From contig NZ_CP107254.1 of NCBI RefSeq assembly GCF_029229925.1, forward strand, positions 1,550,001 to 1,614,000: DNA of 64,000 bases, read 5' to 3'. The stretch's first letter is position 1, and each line of letters opens with the position of its first letter. This stretch comes from Halorhabdus sp. BNX81 (GTDB taxonomy: Archaea > Halobacteriota > Halobacteria > Halobacteriales > Haloarculaceae). The notes beneath the pieces are model-generated. The model worked only from the letters and a program-made list of their open reading frames with translations, was not told the origin of the DNA and searched no databases. A program made the translations under genes and the position numbers. Shown here piece by piece: positions 26,323 to 35,005 of this stretch.

Positions 26323-26828
26323 TGGTCGTCTTTCTCGCAAACCGAGGGAACCTCCAGAGCAAGCGCCTCCACGACCGCATCCGCAATCGGCTCGACGGCG
26401 AACTCACGGACGTGCGACGGCGACGGGCCGAACCGCGAGATGCTGGCCAGTACCGCGTGGTCGGTGAGGTGGATCCCCGACAGTTCCTCGAGAATCCGGA
26501 CTATCCGGCAACGACGGCACGGATCGAAGTCGGATTTCGCCTTCGGACGGGCGACTCGTCCGAGCACTACTGGTTCAACTGGATCGAACCGGACCGGGAC
26601 GTACTGGTCGGGTGGCATCAGGACGACACGCACGACAATCTCGGTCCGGTTCACGTTCAGGTGAATGACGGATCGAGGACTGTCGAGCACAGACCGACCC
26701 GGTTCATCGACGCGCATCCACTCGACGTTCTCGAACGTCGGTTCGACGCGTTGTCCGATCTCGTCAATGCTGTCGAGTGGGATGATGGACGGCCAGTCGG
26801 TTTAGACACCGCCGTCGAGTCGCTGTGA
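26322..26828 (+). CDS. TumE-like partner protein (possible toxin)
   Basis: A 168-residue protein whose centre contains a small beta domain with YWFNWIEPDRDVLVGWHQDD and the motif THDNLGPVHVQV, resembling the H-x-D-N-x-P-H-x-x-H pattern of TumE-type toxins. The remaining residues are charged helices. It is translated from the ATG that overlaps the stop of the HTH partner by one base. A toxin role is inferred from the pair arrangement and motif; other possibilities include a sensor partner of the regulator. Confidence 0.5.
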   Translation: MVVFLANRGNLQSKRLHDRIRNRLDGELTDVRRRRAEPRDAGQYRVVGEVDPRQFLENPDYPATTARIEVGFRLRTGDSSEHYWFNWIEPDRDVLVGWHQDDTHDNLGPVHVQVNDGSRTVEHRPTRFIDAHPLDVLERRFDALSDLVNAVEWDDGRPVGLDTAVESL

Positions 26829-26884
26829 CTCTTGAAGAAGTGGTGAGCGTCCACGGATAGCGCGAAACGGTCCCTGAAACAGCT

Positions 26885-28228
26885 CTATTCGGCCAAGCCA
26901 CGCGGGAAGTTCCCGATTGTCGCCTCGCGGAAGCCATCCTCGTCGAAGTCAGCGTCGAGCCACTCGCTCAGCTGTTCGGCGTCGGCCATTGCGTTCTTCA
27001 GGCACGTCGAGGCCCCGGGCGAGGGCGTGATGTTGAAGATGACGTCGTTTCCGGTGATCTTGGCCTCGCCCATGTCCAGGGACTTCGTCTCCGTATTGAC
27101 GATCTGCGGGCGGACGCCGCCGTAGCCCTTCGCGCGTTCGATGTCACTCGCTTCGACGGTCGGCACGACCTTCTGGACGTGCGGAAGGAAGGCCCGTTTG
27201 CCGACCGCGGGCAGGTCATAGAGCAGGTTCTCGAGGACGTACGGCAACAGCGTCCGATCGGCGAGGATGTTCGCGTAGCTGAGGAACGAGTCCGGCGAGA
27301 GTTCGAAGACGTCGAAGAAGTCGGCGACCGTCGAGAGCCGCCCGCGTTCCAGGGCGGGCACGACCTTCGCCGTCGGGCCGAACCGGGTCAGTCCCTGGTC
27401 GTGGACCTCGGCGTCGCCGTGGACCGCCGCGAAGGGGAGTTTCGCCATCTGGAGGGTGTAGACCTTGCCGTTCAGCAGGCCCTCCTCGGCGACGAAGAAA
27501 CTGCCCGCGACCGGGAGCAAGGACATGTGCTCGCCGTAGCCCATCTCCTTGGCGATCTGGAGGCTGTGGGAGCCGGCGGCGACGACCGCCGCGTCGCTCT
27601 GGTACCACCCGCGCTCGGTCTCGACCAGGAACTCGTCGTCGGTTTCGTTGACCGACTCGACTTCCGTGCCCGTGAAGACGTCGACGCCCTCGTCGCCTTC
27701 GACTTCACGGACGAAGTCGATCGCGAGTTCGCCGTAGTCGACCGTGTAGCCGTCGGGCGTCTGGAGGGCGAGCATCTCGGTGTCCGGCTCACGCCCCTCG
27801 ACGACCTTCGGTTCGATTGCTTCGATCTCCTCACGGTCGATCGCGTCGAGTTTCGGGAAGAGATCGCCAAAGCCCTTCTCGTGATAGCGGGCGTCGAGAC
27901 GGTCGACTTCCTCGTCGCCGACCGCCAGTGCCATCTTGGAGCGCTTTGCGTGCATCTCGCGGTCGGCGTCGTTGGCTTCGAGGTAGCCGGCGACCATTTC
28001 GGCACCCTCCTTTACTTCCTGGGCTTTCTCCAGGGAGTAATTCGTCTCGATGTCCCCAAAGTGCAGCGTCTGGGAGTTGTTCGTGTGGTGGGAGTTGATC
28101 GCCGCGATATCAGGCTCCTTCTCGAACAGTGCGACCGACTCGATGTCGGTGAATTTCGAGACCGTATACAGCAACGACGCCCCGCTGATGCCCCCGCCGA
28201 CGATGACCAGGTCGTATTCGCCTTGCAT
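26885..28228 (-). CDS. FAD-dependent oxidoreductase, malate:quinone oxidoreductase-like
   Basis: A 447-residue flavoprotein. The N-terminus has the FAD dinucleotide fold (DLVIVGGGISGASLLY), followed by the segment NSHHTNNSQTLHFGDIETNY that corresponds to the conserved N-terminal substrate loop of the Mqo/DAO type. The C-terminal part has ITPSPGASTCLKN and a PRGLAE end. Mqo oxidises malate to oxaloacetate using quinone; that call is by overall resemblance and is not certain. Start at the ATG at 28228 puts the FAD motif at the usual place; a GTG at 28243 is possible. An inverted repeat lies upstream. Confidence 0.6.
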   Translation of the reverse strand: MQGEYDLVIVGGGISGASLLYTVSKFTDIESVALFEKEPDIAAINSHHTNNSQTLHFGDIETNYSLEKAQEVKEGAEMVAGYLEANDADREMHAKRSKMALAVGDEEVDRLDARYHEKGFGDLFPKLDAIDREEIEAIEPKVVEGREPDTEMLALQTPDGYTVDYGELAIDFVREVEGDEGVDVFTGTEVESVNETDDEFLVETERGWYQSDAAVVAAGSHSLQIAKEMGYGEHMSLLPVAGSFFVAEEGLLNGKVYTLQMAKLPFAAVHGDAEVHDQGLTRFGPTAKVVPALERGRLSTVADFFDVFELSPDSFLSYANILADRTLLPYVLENLLYDLPAVGKRAFLPHVQKVVPTVEASDIERAKGYGGVRPQIVNTETKSLDMGEAKITGNDVIFNITPSPGASTCLKNAMADAEQLSEWLDADFDEDGFREATIGNFPRGLAE

Positions 28229-28367
28229 GGTAGAAGTGTCCACAAAGATGGGTGTCGGACACTTATGTCATCGGGCCGGGGAAGCCACTGCCTCGATAGC
28301 CATAGCCCACACTGCCAGCCAGGACCACGACGACAGACACTTCACGGTCATTTCCCTACCACCGGTC

Positions 28368-28580
28368 ATGCCAGAATATCCGGTCATCGTCCGCGAGATC
28401 GGCGGCCAGAATCGACTGGGAGTCGAGGAAGCCGACGATCTGGAGGCGGATGTTCGGGAAATCGTCACCGAGGGATACGAACAGATCAACGTCGAGCGGC
28501 GGGACGACGGCGAGGTAGTTGGAACAGTGGTGGCGAGTGACGATCGCCAGCGGATCGAAGACGTCCACTGGGACGCCTAA
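28368..28580 (+). CDS. Small haloarchaeal protein (70 aa), unknown
   Basis: A 70-residue acidic protein starting MPEYPVIVREIGGQNRLGV and ending in VHWDA. It looks soluble and beta-alpha-type with no motif or membrane helix. The ATG at 28368 is preceded by a purine-poor stretch, so the transcript is probably leaderless. It is unrelated to the overlapping reading frames on either strand. Function unknown. Confidence 0.6.
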   Translation: MPEYPVIVREIGGQNRLGVEEADDLEADVREIVTEGYEQINVERRDDGEVVGTVVASDDRQRIEDVHWDA

Positions 28581-28663
28581 TCGAGCCGATTCGCCGGCTT
28601 CTCAGCGAATCAGGGTCCGGTTGGGGCGATCCACTTATCGGCCTGACAGCCGTTCACTGCACA

Positions 28664-29641
28664 ATGAGTACCGAAACCGGCGATCGCGATGCGATGGGCG
28701 ACCAGTCAGGACGGACTGTCGTCGTCACGGGAGCCAACAGCGGAATCGGCTTCGAAGTGACGAAAGCCTTCGCCGAGAGGGGTGCTGACGTGGTCATGGC
28801 GTGTCGAAGTCTCGATCGCGGGAATGCGGCCCGGCAGGAGATACGGAACGAAGCCGAGGTCGACGACGCAGCACTCGCGGTCATGGAACTCGATCTGGCC
28901 GACCTCGATTCGGTGCGATCGTTCGCGGAGGGCGTCCGATCGACGTATTCGGATCTCCACGTCCTGTGTAACAACGCCGGCGTGATGGCGATTCCGCGGA
29001 GTGAGACCGCAGACGGCTTCGAGACCCAATTCGGCGTCAATCACCTCGGTCACTTCGCGCTCACGGGTCTCCTTCTCGACCGGCTTCGGGACACCGAAAG
29101 TGAGACGCGGATCGTTACCCAGAGCAGCGGCCTTCACGAGCGAGGGGAGATCGATTTCGATGACCTCCACGGCAAGAACTCCTACGACCGGTTCGACGCC
29201 TACGCCCAGTCGAAACTCGCGAACGTGCTGTTCGCCTACGAACTCGATAGACGGCTTCAGGCGGCCGACGCGGACGTCACGAGCGTCGCCTGCCACCCCG
29301 GTTTCGCCGCGACGAACCTCCAGCGACGGGGGCCCGAACAGTCGGGTTCACGGCTTCGACTATGGATGATGAAAATTGCCAACGCCGTCTTCGCCCAGTC
29401 CGCCGCCACGGGCGCACTCCCGATGCTCATGGCCGGGACCGATCCTGCCGTCGACGGCGGAGAATACGTCGGGCCGGGCGGCTTGCTGAACATGCGCGGT
29501 ACCCCGGAGATGCAACGATCCAGTGACCGGTCCTACGATGAGGAACTCGCCAGGGAACTCTGGGACGTCTCGGTCGATCTCACTGGGGTGGGCTATGACC
29601 TGCCGGATCCCCGCCAAACGGATGCTGCTGGCGCGGACTGA
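28664..29641 (+). CDS. Short-chain dehydrogenase/reductase (retinol dehydrogenase-like)
   Basis: A 325-residue SDR. The Rossmann motif is TGANSGIG, the NNAG motif is present (CNNAGVM), the catalytic Ser is in VTQSSG, and the YAQSK motif (Tyr-x-x-x-Lys) follows. The long form and sequence fit the retinol-dehydrogenase-like group, NAD(P)-dependent oxidoreductases of unknown substrate here. A TATA-like CTTATC lies ~28 bases upstream. It is convergent with the radical SAM gene. Confidence 0.88.
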   Translation: MSTETGDRDAMGDQSGRTVVVTGANSGIGFEVTKAFAERGADVVMACRSLDRGNAARQEIRNEAEVDDAALAVMELDLADLDSVRSFAEGVRSTYSDLHVLCNNAGVMAIPRSETADGFETQFGVNHLGHFALTGLLLDRLRDTESETRIVTQSSGLHERGEIDFDDLHGKNSYDRFDAYAQSKLANVLFAYELDRRLQAADADVTSVACHPGFAATNLQRRGPEQSGSRLRLWMMKIANAVFAQSAATGALPMLMAGTDPAVDGGEYVGPGGLLNMRGTPEMQRSSDRSYDEELARELWDVSVDLTGVGYDLPDPRQTDAAGAD

Positions 29642-29671
29642 TCGCAACGGGAGTGTCTCACCCAGCGGCTT

Positions 29672-30823
29672 TCAGACGGTGTCTCCCACCTGCCCGACCC
29701 ACGGACACAGCGGGTCGCTCGCGAGCGGATTTCCGGTAACGGCGTGGGCGCGGGATCGCGAACCGCCACAGAGATCCAGATACTCACACTCCCCACAGGA
29801 ACCGACGAACTGGTCAGTATCGCGGAGTCGCTCGAACAGATCGGCGTTGCGGTAGATGTCCACGAGGCTCCGGTCCGTGACGTTCCCACCGCTCTGCGGG
29901 AGAAAGCCTGACGGGTAGACCTCGCCCTCGTAGCTGACGAACACGAAGCCCTTCCCAGCCCGCGTCGAACCGACGCGGACGCCATCGCCGGACTCCCGAC
30001 GTTCGAGTTCGTCGGCAACCCGCCGGTAGTGTGGCGCTTCGACCGTGATTACCCGATATGGAGCCGCCTGGCCACGGCGATAGAGCCACTCCATCACCTC
30101 GACGGTCCGCTCGGGATCGAGCTGGGCGAGTTCCTCGCCGCGGCCGATGGGGACGAGGAAGAACACTTCCCACATCGCGGCGTCAAACGCTTCGACCATG
30201 TCGGCGATCGCGGGCAGATCCTCGACGGTGTTCGCGGTGACGGTCGTGTTGATCTGGATCTCCATCCCTGCCTCGCGAGCCTGGCGGGCGGCCTGCTCGA
30301 CGCGGGCAAACGAGCTGTCCTCGCCGCGGAACTCGTCGTGGGCGTCGGCGGTGGCCCCATCCAGTGAGAGCGCGATCCGCTCGACGCCGGCGTCGGCGAG
30401 TTTGCCGATCACGCTCTCTGTCAGGTTTGCCGTCGGCGCGGGCGTCACAGCCGTCGTGATGTCACGGTCGGCTGCGTGATCGAGCAGTTCGAAGAGGTCC
30501 GGCCGCTCCAGGGGATCGCCGCCGGAGAACACGAGAATCGGCTGTGGGCTGGCGAAGTCAGCGATCGAGTCGATGAAGTCTTTCCCGTCCGCCGTCGAGA
30601 GCTCCGCCGGGTCGCGTTCCGGTTGTGCTTCCGCCCGGCAGTGATCACATTCGAGTTCGCAGGCCTGGGTCACCTCCCAGGTGACGATCAGCGGGCGCTC
30701 GTCGTAGTTCCGGGTCCCGGGATGACCGCCAGGGTGGCCCGGATTCGACGCTCCGGGAGGGCCGCCGTGACCCCGGCTCGATGCCGACGGCGGGTCGTCA
30801 CCATGTGGATGCTCCTCGGTCAT
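29672..30823 (-). CDS. Radical SAM/SPASM protein (TIGR04053-like)
   Basis: A 383-residue radical SAM enzyme. The cluster-binding motif is CELECDHC, with an upstream DERPLIVTWEVT strand and the VFSGGDPLERPDL motif, and it has a C-terminal SPASM-type auxiliary cluster region with CGECEYLDLCGG and a final Cys near the end. Before the catalytic domain is a His/Gly/Pro-rich stretch that may bind metal. It resembles the TIGR04053 group, seen in haem-modification or peptide-modification loci; the substrate is not clear. Start ATG 30823 is preferred to the GTG at 30877. Confidence 0.8.
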   Translation of the reverse strand: MTEEHPHGDDPPSASSRGHGGPPGASNPGHPGGHPGTRNYDERPLIVTWEVTQACELECDHCRAEAQPERDPAELSTADGKDFIDSIADFASPQPILVFSGGDPLERPDLFELLDHAADRDITTAVTPAPTANLTESVIGKLADAGVERIALSLDGATADAHDEFRGEDSSFARVEQAARQAREAGMEIQINTTVTANTVEDLPAIADMVEAFDAAMWEVFFLVPIGRGEELAQLDPERTVEVMEWLYRRGQAAPYRVITVEAPHYRRVADELERRESGDGVRVGSTRAGKGFVFVSYEGEVYPSGFLPQSGGNVTDRSLVDIYRNADLFERLRDTDQFVGSCGECEYLDLCGGSRSRAHAVTGNPLASDPLCPWVGQVGDTV

Positions 30824-30897
30824 TCGTCTCGGTGGATTGTCGTCCCAGATCGTCAAAAGCCCATGGTCGATTCCCACCGGTCAGGACCGCTCCAGGA

Positions 30898-31983
30898 TCA
30901 ATATCGTTCGGTATCGATCCGCGTCACATAGCGGCGCATCGCGGCGTACCCGACGACGGCACTCAACGTTACACCAGCGACGGTCGCGATCGTCACCGTC
31001 GTCGCGCTGCCGACAGCGAGTTTCGCCGCGACAGTAGCCAGGTGCTCGGGCAACAAGGCGAGCGCGCCGAAGGCACCCAACACTAGCACCGAGTACAGTA
31101 GCTGTGCCTGCTGGCGTTTCCCGGTCAGCAGCCCCAGGACGATCCCGAAGACGACGACCAGGACTGCGGTGGCTGCCACCAGAAGTACCAGTGCCGGGAC
31201 GTTCCGGATCGCGATGCCGTTGGCACCGAGCAACACGATCCAGAGGATCGCCTGAAGTGGTGCCAGGATCGCCATCCCCAGTGCTTTCCCGTCGACGATA
31301 TCCACGAGAGAGACCGGCGCGACGCGCAGGAGTTCGAGCGTCCCGCGTTCGATCTCCTCGGTGATCGCGTCGACGGCGATCGACCCGCTGATGAACGGAG
31401 GCAAGAACAGCAGGAGCGGCACGAGCACGGTGTAGGTGAACCCGAAGTACGGACTCGAACTCGTCTCTGCCGGAAGCGTGACGGGCGGCGCATCGAGGAA
31501 GTCACTTCGGTCGATCCGCTCGGTCCGTTCGAGCTCTTCGAGGACCGACCGAAGCTGGACGACGACCAGCGTCGACTCGATGCTCCCCTCGGGGACAGTT
31601 GCCGTCACCCGTATCTCTCCCCCAACCGTTTCGGCGTGTACTAGCCCCCGGACGGTCCGAGCCTGGAACCCTGCCATCGCCTCGGCCCGGTCGGCGTACG
31701 GCGTGACCTCGACCCCGTCGACGGCCGCCGCGGCGTCTTCGAGTTCGGCCGTCGCGTCACCTGAAACGCCGATATCGATCCCGCTTGCCTCGACGGACCC
31801 GGGATCGTACAACGAGGTCAGGCCCACGACGAGGAACGACGAGAACGCGGCGATGAACAACTGGATGACCAGCGCGAGGATGATCGTCTTCTCCCGGGAG
31901 AGCGAGGCCACGTCCCGCTTTGCGATGGTCAATCGGCTATCGCCGAGGAACGAGTCGCTCGATCCGGATTCTTGGTCAGGCAA
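30898..31983 (-). CDS. ABC-2 type transporter permease
   Basis: A 361-residue permease of the NatB/ABC-2 class. An N-terminal cytoplasmic helix (DSRLTIAKRDVASLSREKT) leads into a first membrane helix at ~33-55, a large extracytoplasmic loop (~60-180), and five helices at the C-terminal end. It overlaps the upstream gene by eight bases, and both are co-encoded with an ATPase, so it should form the membrane channel of an exporter. Substrate unknown. Confidence 0.85.
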   Translation of the reverse strand: MPDQESGSSDSFLGDSRLTIAKRDVASLSREKTIILALVIQLFIAAFSSFLVVGLTSLYDPGSVEASGIDIGVSGDATAELEDAAAAVDGVEVTPYADRAEAMAGFQARTVRGLVHAETVGGEIRVTATVPEGSIESTLVVVQLRSVLEELERTERIDRSDFLDAPPVTLPAETSSSPYFGFTYTVLVPLLLFLPPFISGSIAVDAITEEIERGTLELLRVAPVSLVDIVDGKALGMAILAPLQAILWIVLLGANGIAIRNVPALVLLVAATAVLVVVFGIVLGLLTGKRQQAQLLYSVLVLGAFGALALLPEHLATVAAKLAVGSATTVTIATVAGVTLSAVVGYAAMRRYVTRIDTERY

Positions 31984-33838
31984 GGAACGTCACCACCGTG
32001 AGGTTGTAGGCCAGGTGAATGACGATCGCGGCCAGGAGTCCGACAGCGTATCCACGTCGGCTCCGGGCCGCCCCGATGGCCGAGGTCGTCGCCGTAACCG
32101 CGTGCAGCGCGAGCGGCGCGAGCAGGAGTCCAACGGCCAACAGCGGTGAGACGCCGTACTCCGCACCGCCGGTGACGAACGCGGCCTGCTGGACGGCCGG
32201 CAGATCGGTCCCGAGCAACTGGACGATGAGGCCGAGTTTCTCCGCGAGGAAAAAGCCGAGTCCAGATAGCGACCCGACGACGACCGCGTTCGCGATCGTC
32301 CGTTCATACTTCCGGTGGACGAACCCGGCGTAGAGGTGGAGACTCTTGGCGATCTCCTCGATGACGGCGACGGCGACCAGCACGAAGACCACCGCAAGTT
32401 CAGGTGCGCCGAGCCAGATCGGATAGGCCATCGCGACCGCGACCAATTCGATCACGAGGACGAACGGCAACAGGATAATCGAGAGTTTCGCCGCGCTCGT
32501 CCGGCGCTTGATCCGACCGGACAGTGAATCAAGCACTTTCAGCGGGACCGGCCGCTGGGTGAACATGTCCTCCTCGCGGTACAGCCCCGCGCCGAGGCCG
32601 AACAGCACGGCCGCCGTCAAAAGCGGCGGGAGCGTCGAGAAGACGAACTCCATGAGTCCGACCGCCTGACCCTGGATATCCCGGACGACGATCGTCAGCG
32701 GCGAGATGAGTGCGATCGGCGTCACGTCGGTGAAAATGGCTGGCACGAACGCGTAACTGGTCAGGCCGACGGTGATCGTGACCGTCAGGAAGGTAAGCTC
32801 CTTGAACGACCGGGCGAACATCCCCGCGAGAAACGTCGCCCCGAGGAAGAGGAGCACCAGCGGTATCACCGCCAGAACGGAGATGACCCCGTTTGCCCCG
32901 TCGGTCGCAAAGACGACGAGCCCGGCAGTGATGAGTACCTCGAAGGCCATCGCCCCGAGGAAATACGGCAGCGTCTTCCCGGCGATGATATCCCCGCGAG
33001 TGACCGGTGAGACCAGCATGAGTTCACCGCGGCGTTTGAGTCGTTCACTGAGAATCGAACTCCCGTAGGCCTGAATGATGAAATTCAGCGGGAGGACGAA
33101 GACGAACGCCAGCACGAGCGAGCCAAACGGGAAGGGGGGCGCGATGTCCGACGGCGACCCGGTCGTGCTCCCGCCACCGAGGCTGCCAGCCAACCCCCCG
33201 AGGCCGCCGGCCAATCCACCCCCACCACTGCCCGTAGTGTCACCGTCAGTTCCACCGGCACCACCGCCGGTATCGCCATCGCCGGCTCCAGGGGCGTCTC
33301 CGGATGCATTGCTGTTGCCACCGGTGTCGTCTCCGCCGGACGCTCCTCCGTCGCTGGCTCCGTCGTCAGTGCCTGTAGAATCAAGCGGTCGCCGCTCGAC
33401 GGAGGTCAGCGTCACTGAGACTGGGTAGGCTGCAGTCTGGTTATCGTCCTGGTCCATCAGCCAGTCGTTGTACGCCTGAACCGAACTCCGCAGTTCCGTC
33501 AGTGCAGCGCTCCCCTTCGGCGAGTCGGTGGGTGTGACCACGGTTCCGTCGATCAGTAGGTCGACTCGGCCACTCGAAATGCCGTCCCGAGTCGGCGGCT
33601 TGACGGCGAACGTCGGGTCTCGCTCAACCACGTCGTGGTAGGGGCTGGACTCGTCGACGCCGACGCGGTACAGTCCGGCGTCGAGTGCGACGCCCTGGCT
33701 GGCAATGAGTGGCGCAAGCGCGCCGAGGACGACGAGCGCACCGATCGTGACAGCCGCCGTCCGGCGGTCGATCCCGCCGGCGTTCTTCGTGACTTCCCAC
33801 CAGCCGATCCGGAGGACCTTTCTGAGACGCACGTTCAC
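31976..33838 (-). CDS. ABC-2 permease fused to PrsW-type intramembrane protease domain
   Basis: A 620-residue fusion. Residues ~1-420 are an ABC-2 permease with one N-terminal helix, a large Gly/Asp/Ser-rich extracytoplasmic loop (~55-235) and five or six helices. Residues ~450-620 are a PrsW-family domain in which the four active-site motifs are present in order: EEIAK (first), FFLAEKLG, LHAVTATTSAIG (His...Thr) and IHLAYN (His...Asn). Those residues bind Zn in PrsW proteases. Its 3' end overlaps the 30898 permease by eight bases and its start overlaps the ATPase by four. Confidence 0.8.
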   Translation of the reverse strand: MNVRLRKVLRIGWWEVTKNAGGIDRRTAAVTIGALVVLGALAPLIASQGVALDAGLYRVGVDESSPYHDVVERDPTFAVKPPTRDGISSGRVDLLIDGTVVTPTDSPKGSAALTELRSSVQAYNDWLMDQDDNQTAAYPVSVTLTSVERRPLDSTGTDDGASDGGASGGDDTGGNSNASGDAPGAGDGDTGGGAGGTDGDTTGSGGGGLAGGLGGLAGSLGGGSTTGSPSDIAPPFPFGSLVLAFVFVLPLNFIIQAYGSSILSERLKRRGELMLVSPVTRGDIIAGKTLPYFLGAMAFEVLITAGLVVFATDGANGVISVLAVIPLVLLFLGATFLAGMFARSFKELTFLTVTITVGLTSYAFVPAIFTDVTPIALISPLTIVVRDIQGQAVGLMEFVFSTLPPLLTAAVLFGLGAGLYREEDMFTQRPVPLKVLDSLSGRIKRRTSAAKLSIILLPFVLVIELVAVAMAYPIWLGAPELAVVFVLVAVAVIEEIAKSLHLYAGFVHRKYERTIANAVVVGSLSGLGFFLAEKLGLIVQLLGTDLPAVQQAAFVTGGAEYGVSPLLAVGLLLAPLALHAVTATTSAIGAARSRRGYAVGLLAAIVIHLAYNLTVVTFLA

Positions 33839-34755
33839 TCCCCCGGTTCGACGGCACCCGTGCCCGTCGTCCCGGTCGCGGCCGCACGGGCGGGTTCGTC
33901 GGCGACGTTCAGGAACACCTCTTCGAGACTCGCCTCCTCGGTCCGGATATCGACTACCTCGCCATCACGGTCGGCGGCCGCGGATCGGGTTTCCTCGACC
34001 TCGTCCATCGTGGCGACGCTGCGAACGTACCGTCCGTTCTTTGCTTCACTGCCGGGCAGTTCGACGGTCGTGTAGACGTGATAGGTCGTTTTGCCGTGCT
34101 CCTCCCGGAGGGTTTCGAGTGGTCCCCGGGCGACGATCGAGCCCTCGTTCATGATCGCGACCCGATCACAGATGCTCTCGACGTGAAAGAGATTGTGGGC
34201 GCTGAAGACGATCGTCTTGCCCGCCTCGGCGAGTTCGGTCGTGAACTCGATGATGAAGTTCGTCGTCAGCGGATCAAGACCGCTCGCGGGTTCGTCGTAG
34301 ATCAACACGTCGGGATCGTTGATCAGCGACCGGGCGATCGCGACCTTCCGTTTCATGCCCTTGGACATGTCTCCCAGCGGCCGATCGCGGTGCTGGAGAT
34401 CCAGTCTGTCGAGCGTGTCGTGGATACGCGTGATCGCCTGGTTCTCGGGAACGTCGTAGAGGTCAGCGAAAAAGGAAAGGTACGAAATCGGCGTCATCTC
34501 CTCGTACAGCGGCGACTCCTCGGGGAGAAAGCCCAATCGCCGTCGCATCGCCGAATCGTCGGCCGCGAGGCCGGCGATCCTGACGTCGCCCGCAGTCGGT
34601 TCGATCAGGCCGGCGAGCATCTTCAGCGTCGTCGTCTTGCCCGCGCCGTTGGGCCCGATGATGCCGAACACCTCGCCGCGGTCGACCGAAAAGGTACTCC
34701 CCTCGACGGCCGCGAAGCCGCCGTACTCCTTGCGGAGATCGTCTACCTCGATCAT
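33835..34755 (-). CDS. ABC transporter ATP-binding protein (NatA-like)
   Basis: A 306-residue ATPase for the ABC-2 permeases downstream. Walker A is GPNGAGKTTT, the signature loop is MSKGMKRKV (a variant of LSGGQ, as in many NatA-type exporters), Walker B is VLIYDEPASGLD, and the switch His is in FSAHN. A C-terminal extension (~215-306) is characteristic of export-type ABC-2 ATPases. The three genes overlap and form one operon. A TATA-like CAACATATAGG lies upstream near 34780-34789. Confidence 0.9.
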   Translation of the reverse strand: MIEVDDLRKEYGGFAAVEGSTFSVDRGEVFGIIGPNGAGKTTTLKMLAGLIEPTAGDVRIAGLAADDSAMRRRLGFLPEESPLYEEMTPISYLSFFADLYDVPENQAITRIHDTLDRLDLQHRDRPLGDMSKGMKRKVAIARSLINDPDVLIYDEPASGLDPLTTNFIIEFTTELAEAGKTIVFSAHNLFHVESICDRVAIMNEGSIVARGPLETLREEHGKTTYHVYTTVELPGSEAKNGRYVRSVATMDEVEETRSAAADRDGEVVDIRTEEASLEEVFLNVADEPARAAATGTTGTGAVEPGE

Positions 34756-35005
34756 TGACCGTTCTTGCGGTCGGACGAACCTATATGTTGGCTCCAGTCA
34801 TCAGATTCGATATTGGGACAGGCCCGACGGCCGAACGCGGGCCGTCACCGAGCGAGGATCGGCCCGCGAGTGACCTCAGAACATTGGAAAGGAAACTACC
34901 AGTAACATTCTCTGGAACCGACAGCGTGGAGTACTATTCGACGATCTTCAGCCTTTGAGGCCATGGTAAACCCAGATATACGGGAGAGGTGTGTATGATA
35001 ACGTC

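Noticed and set aside
27179-28540. 453-codon plus-strand frame opposite the Mqo-like gene
   Set aside because: Antisense to a gene with a clear FAD motif; the frame has no recognisable domain and ends in the middle of an unrelated small gene.
34826-34846. GACGGCC / GGCCGTC stem in the 34.8 kb intergenic region
   Set aside because: Only seven pairs in GC-rich sequence, with no conserved context to give it meaning.
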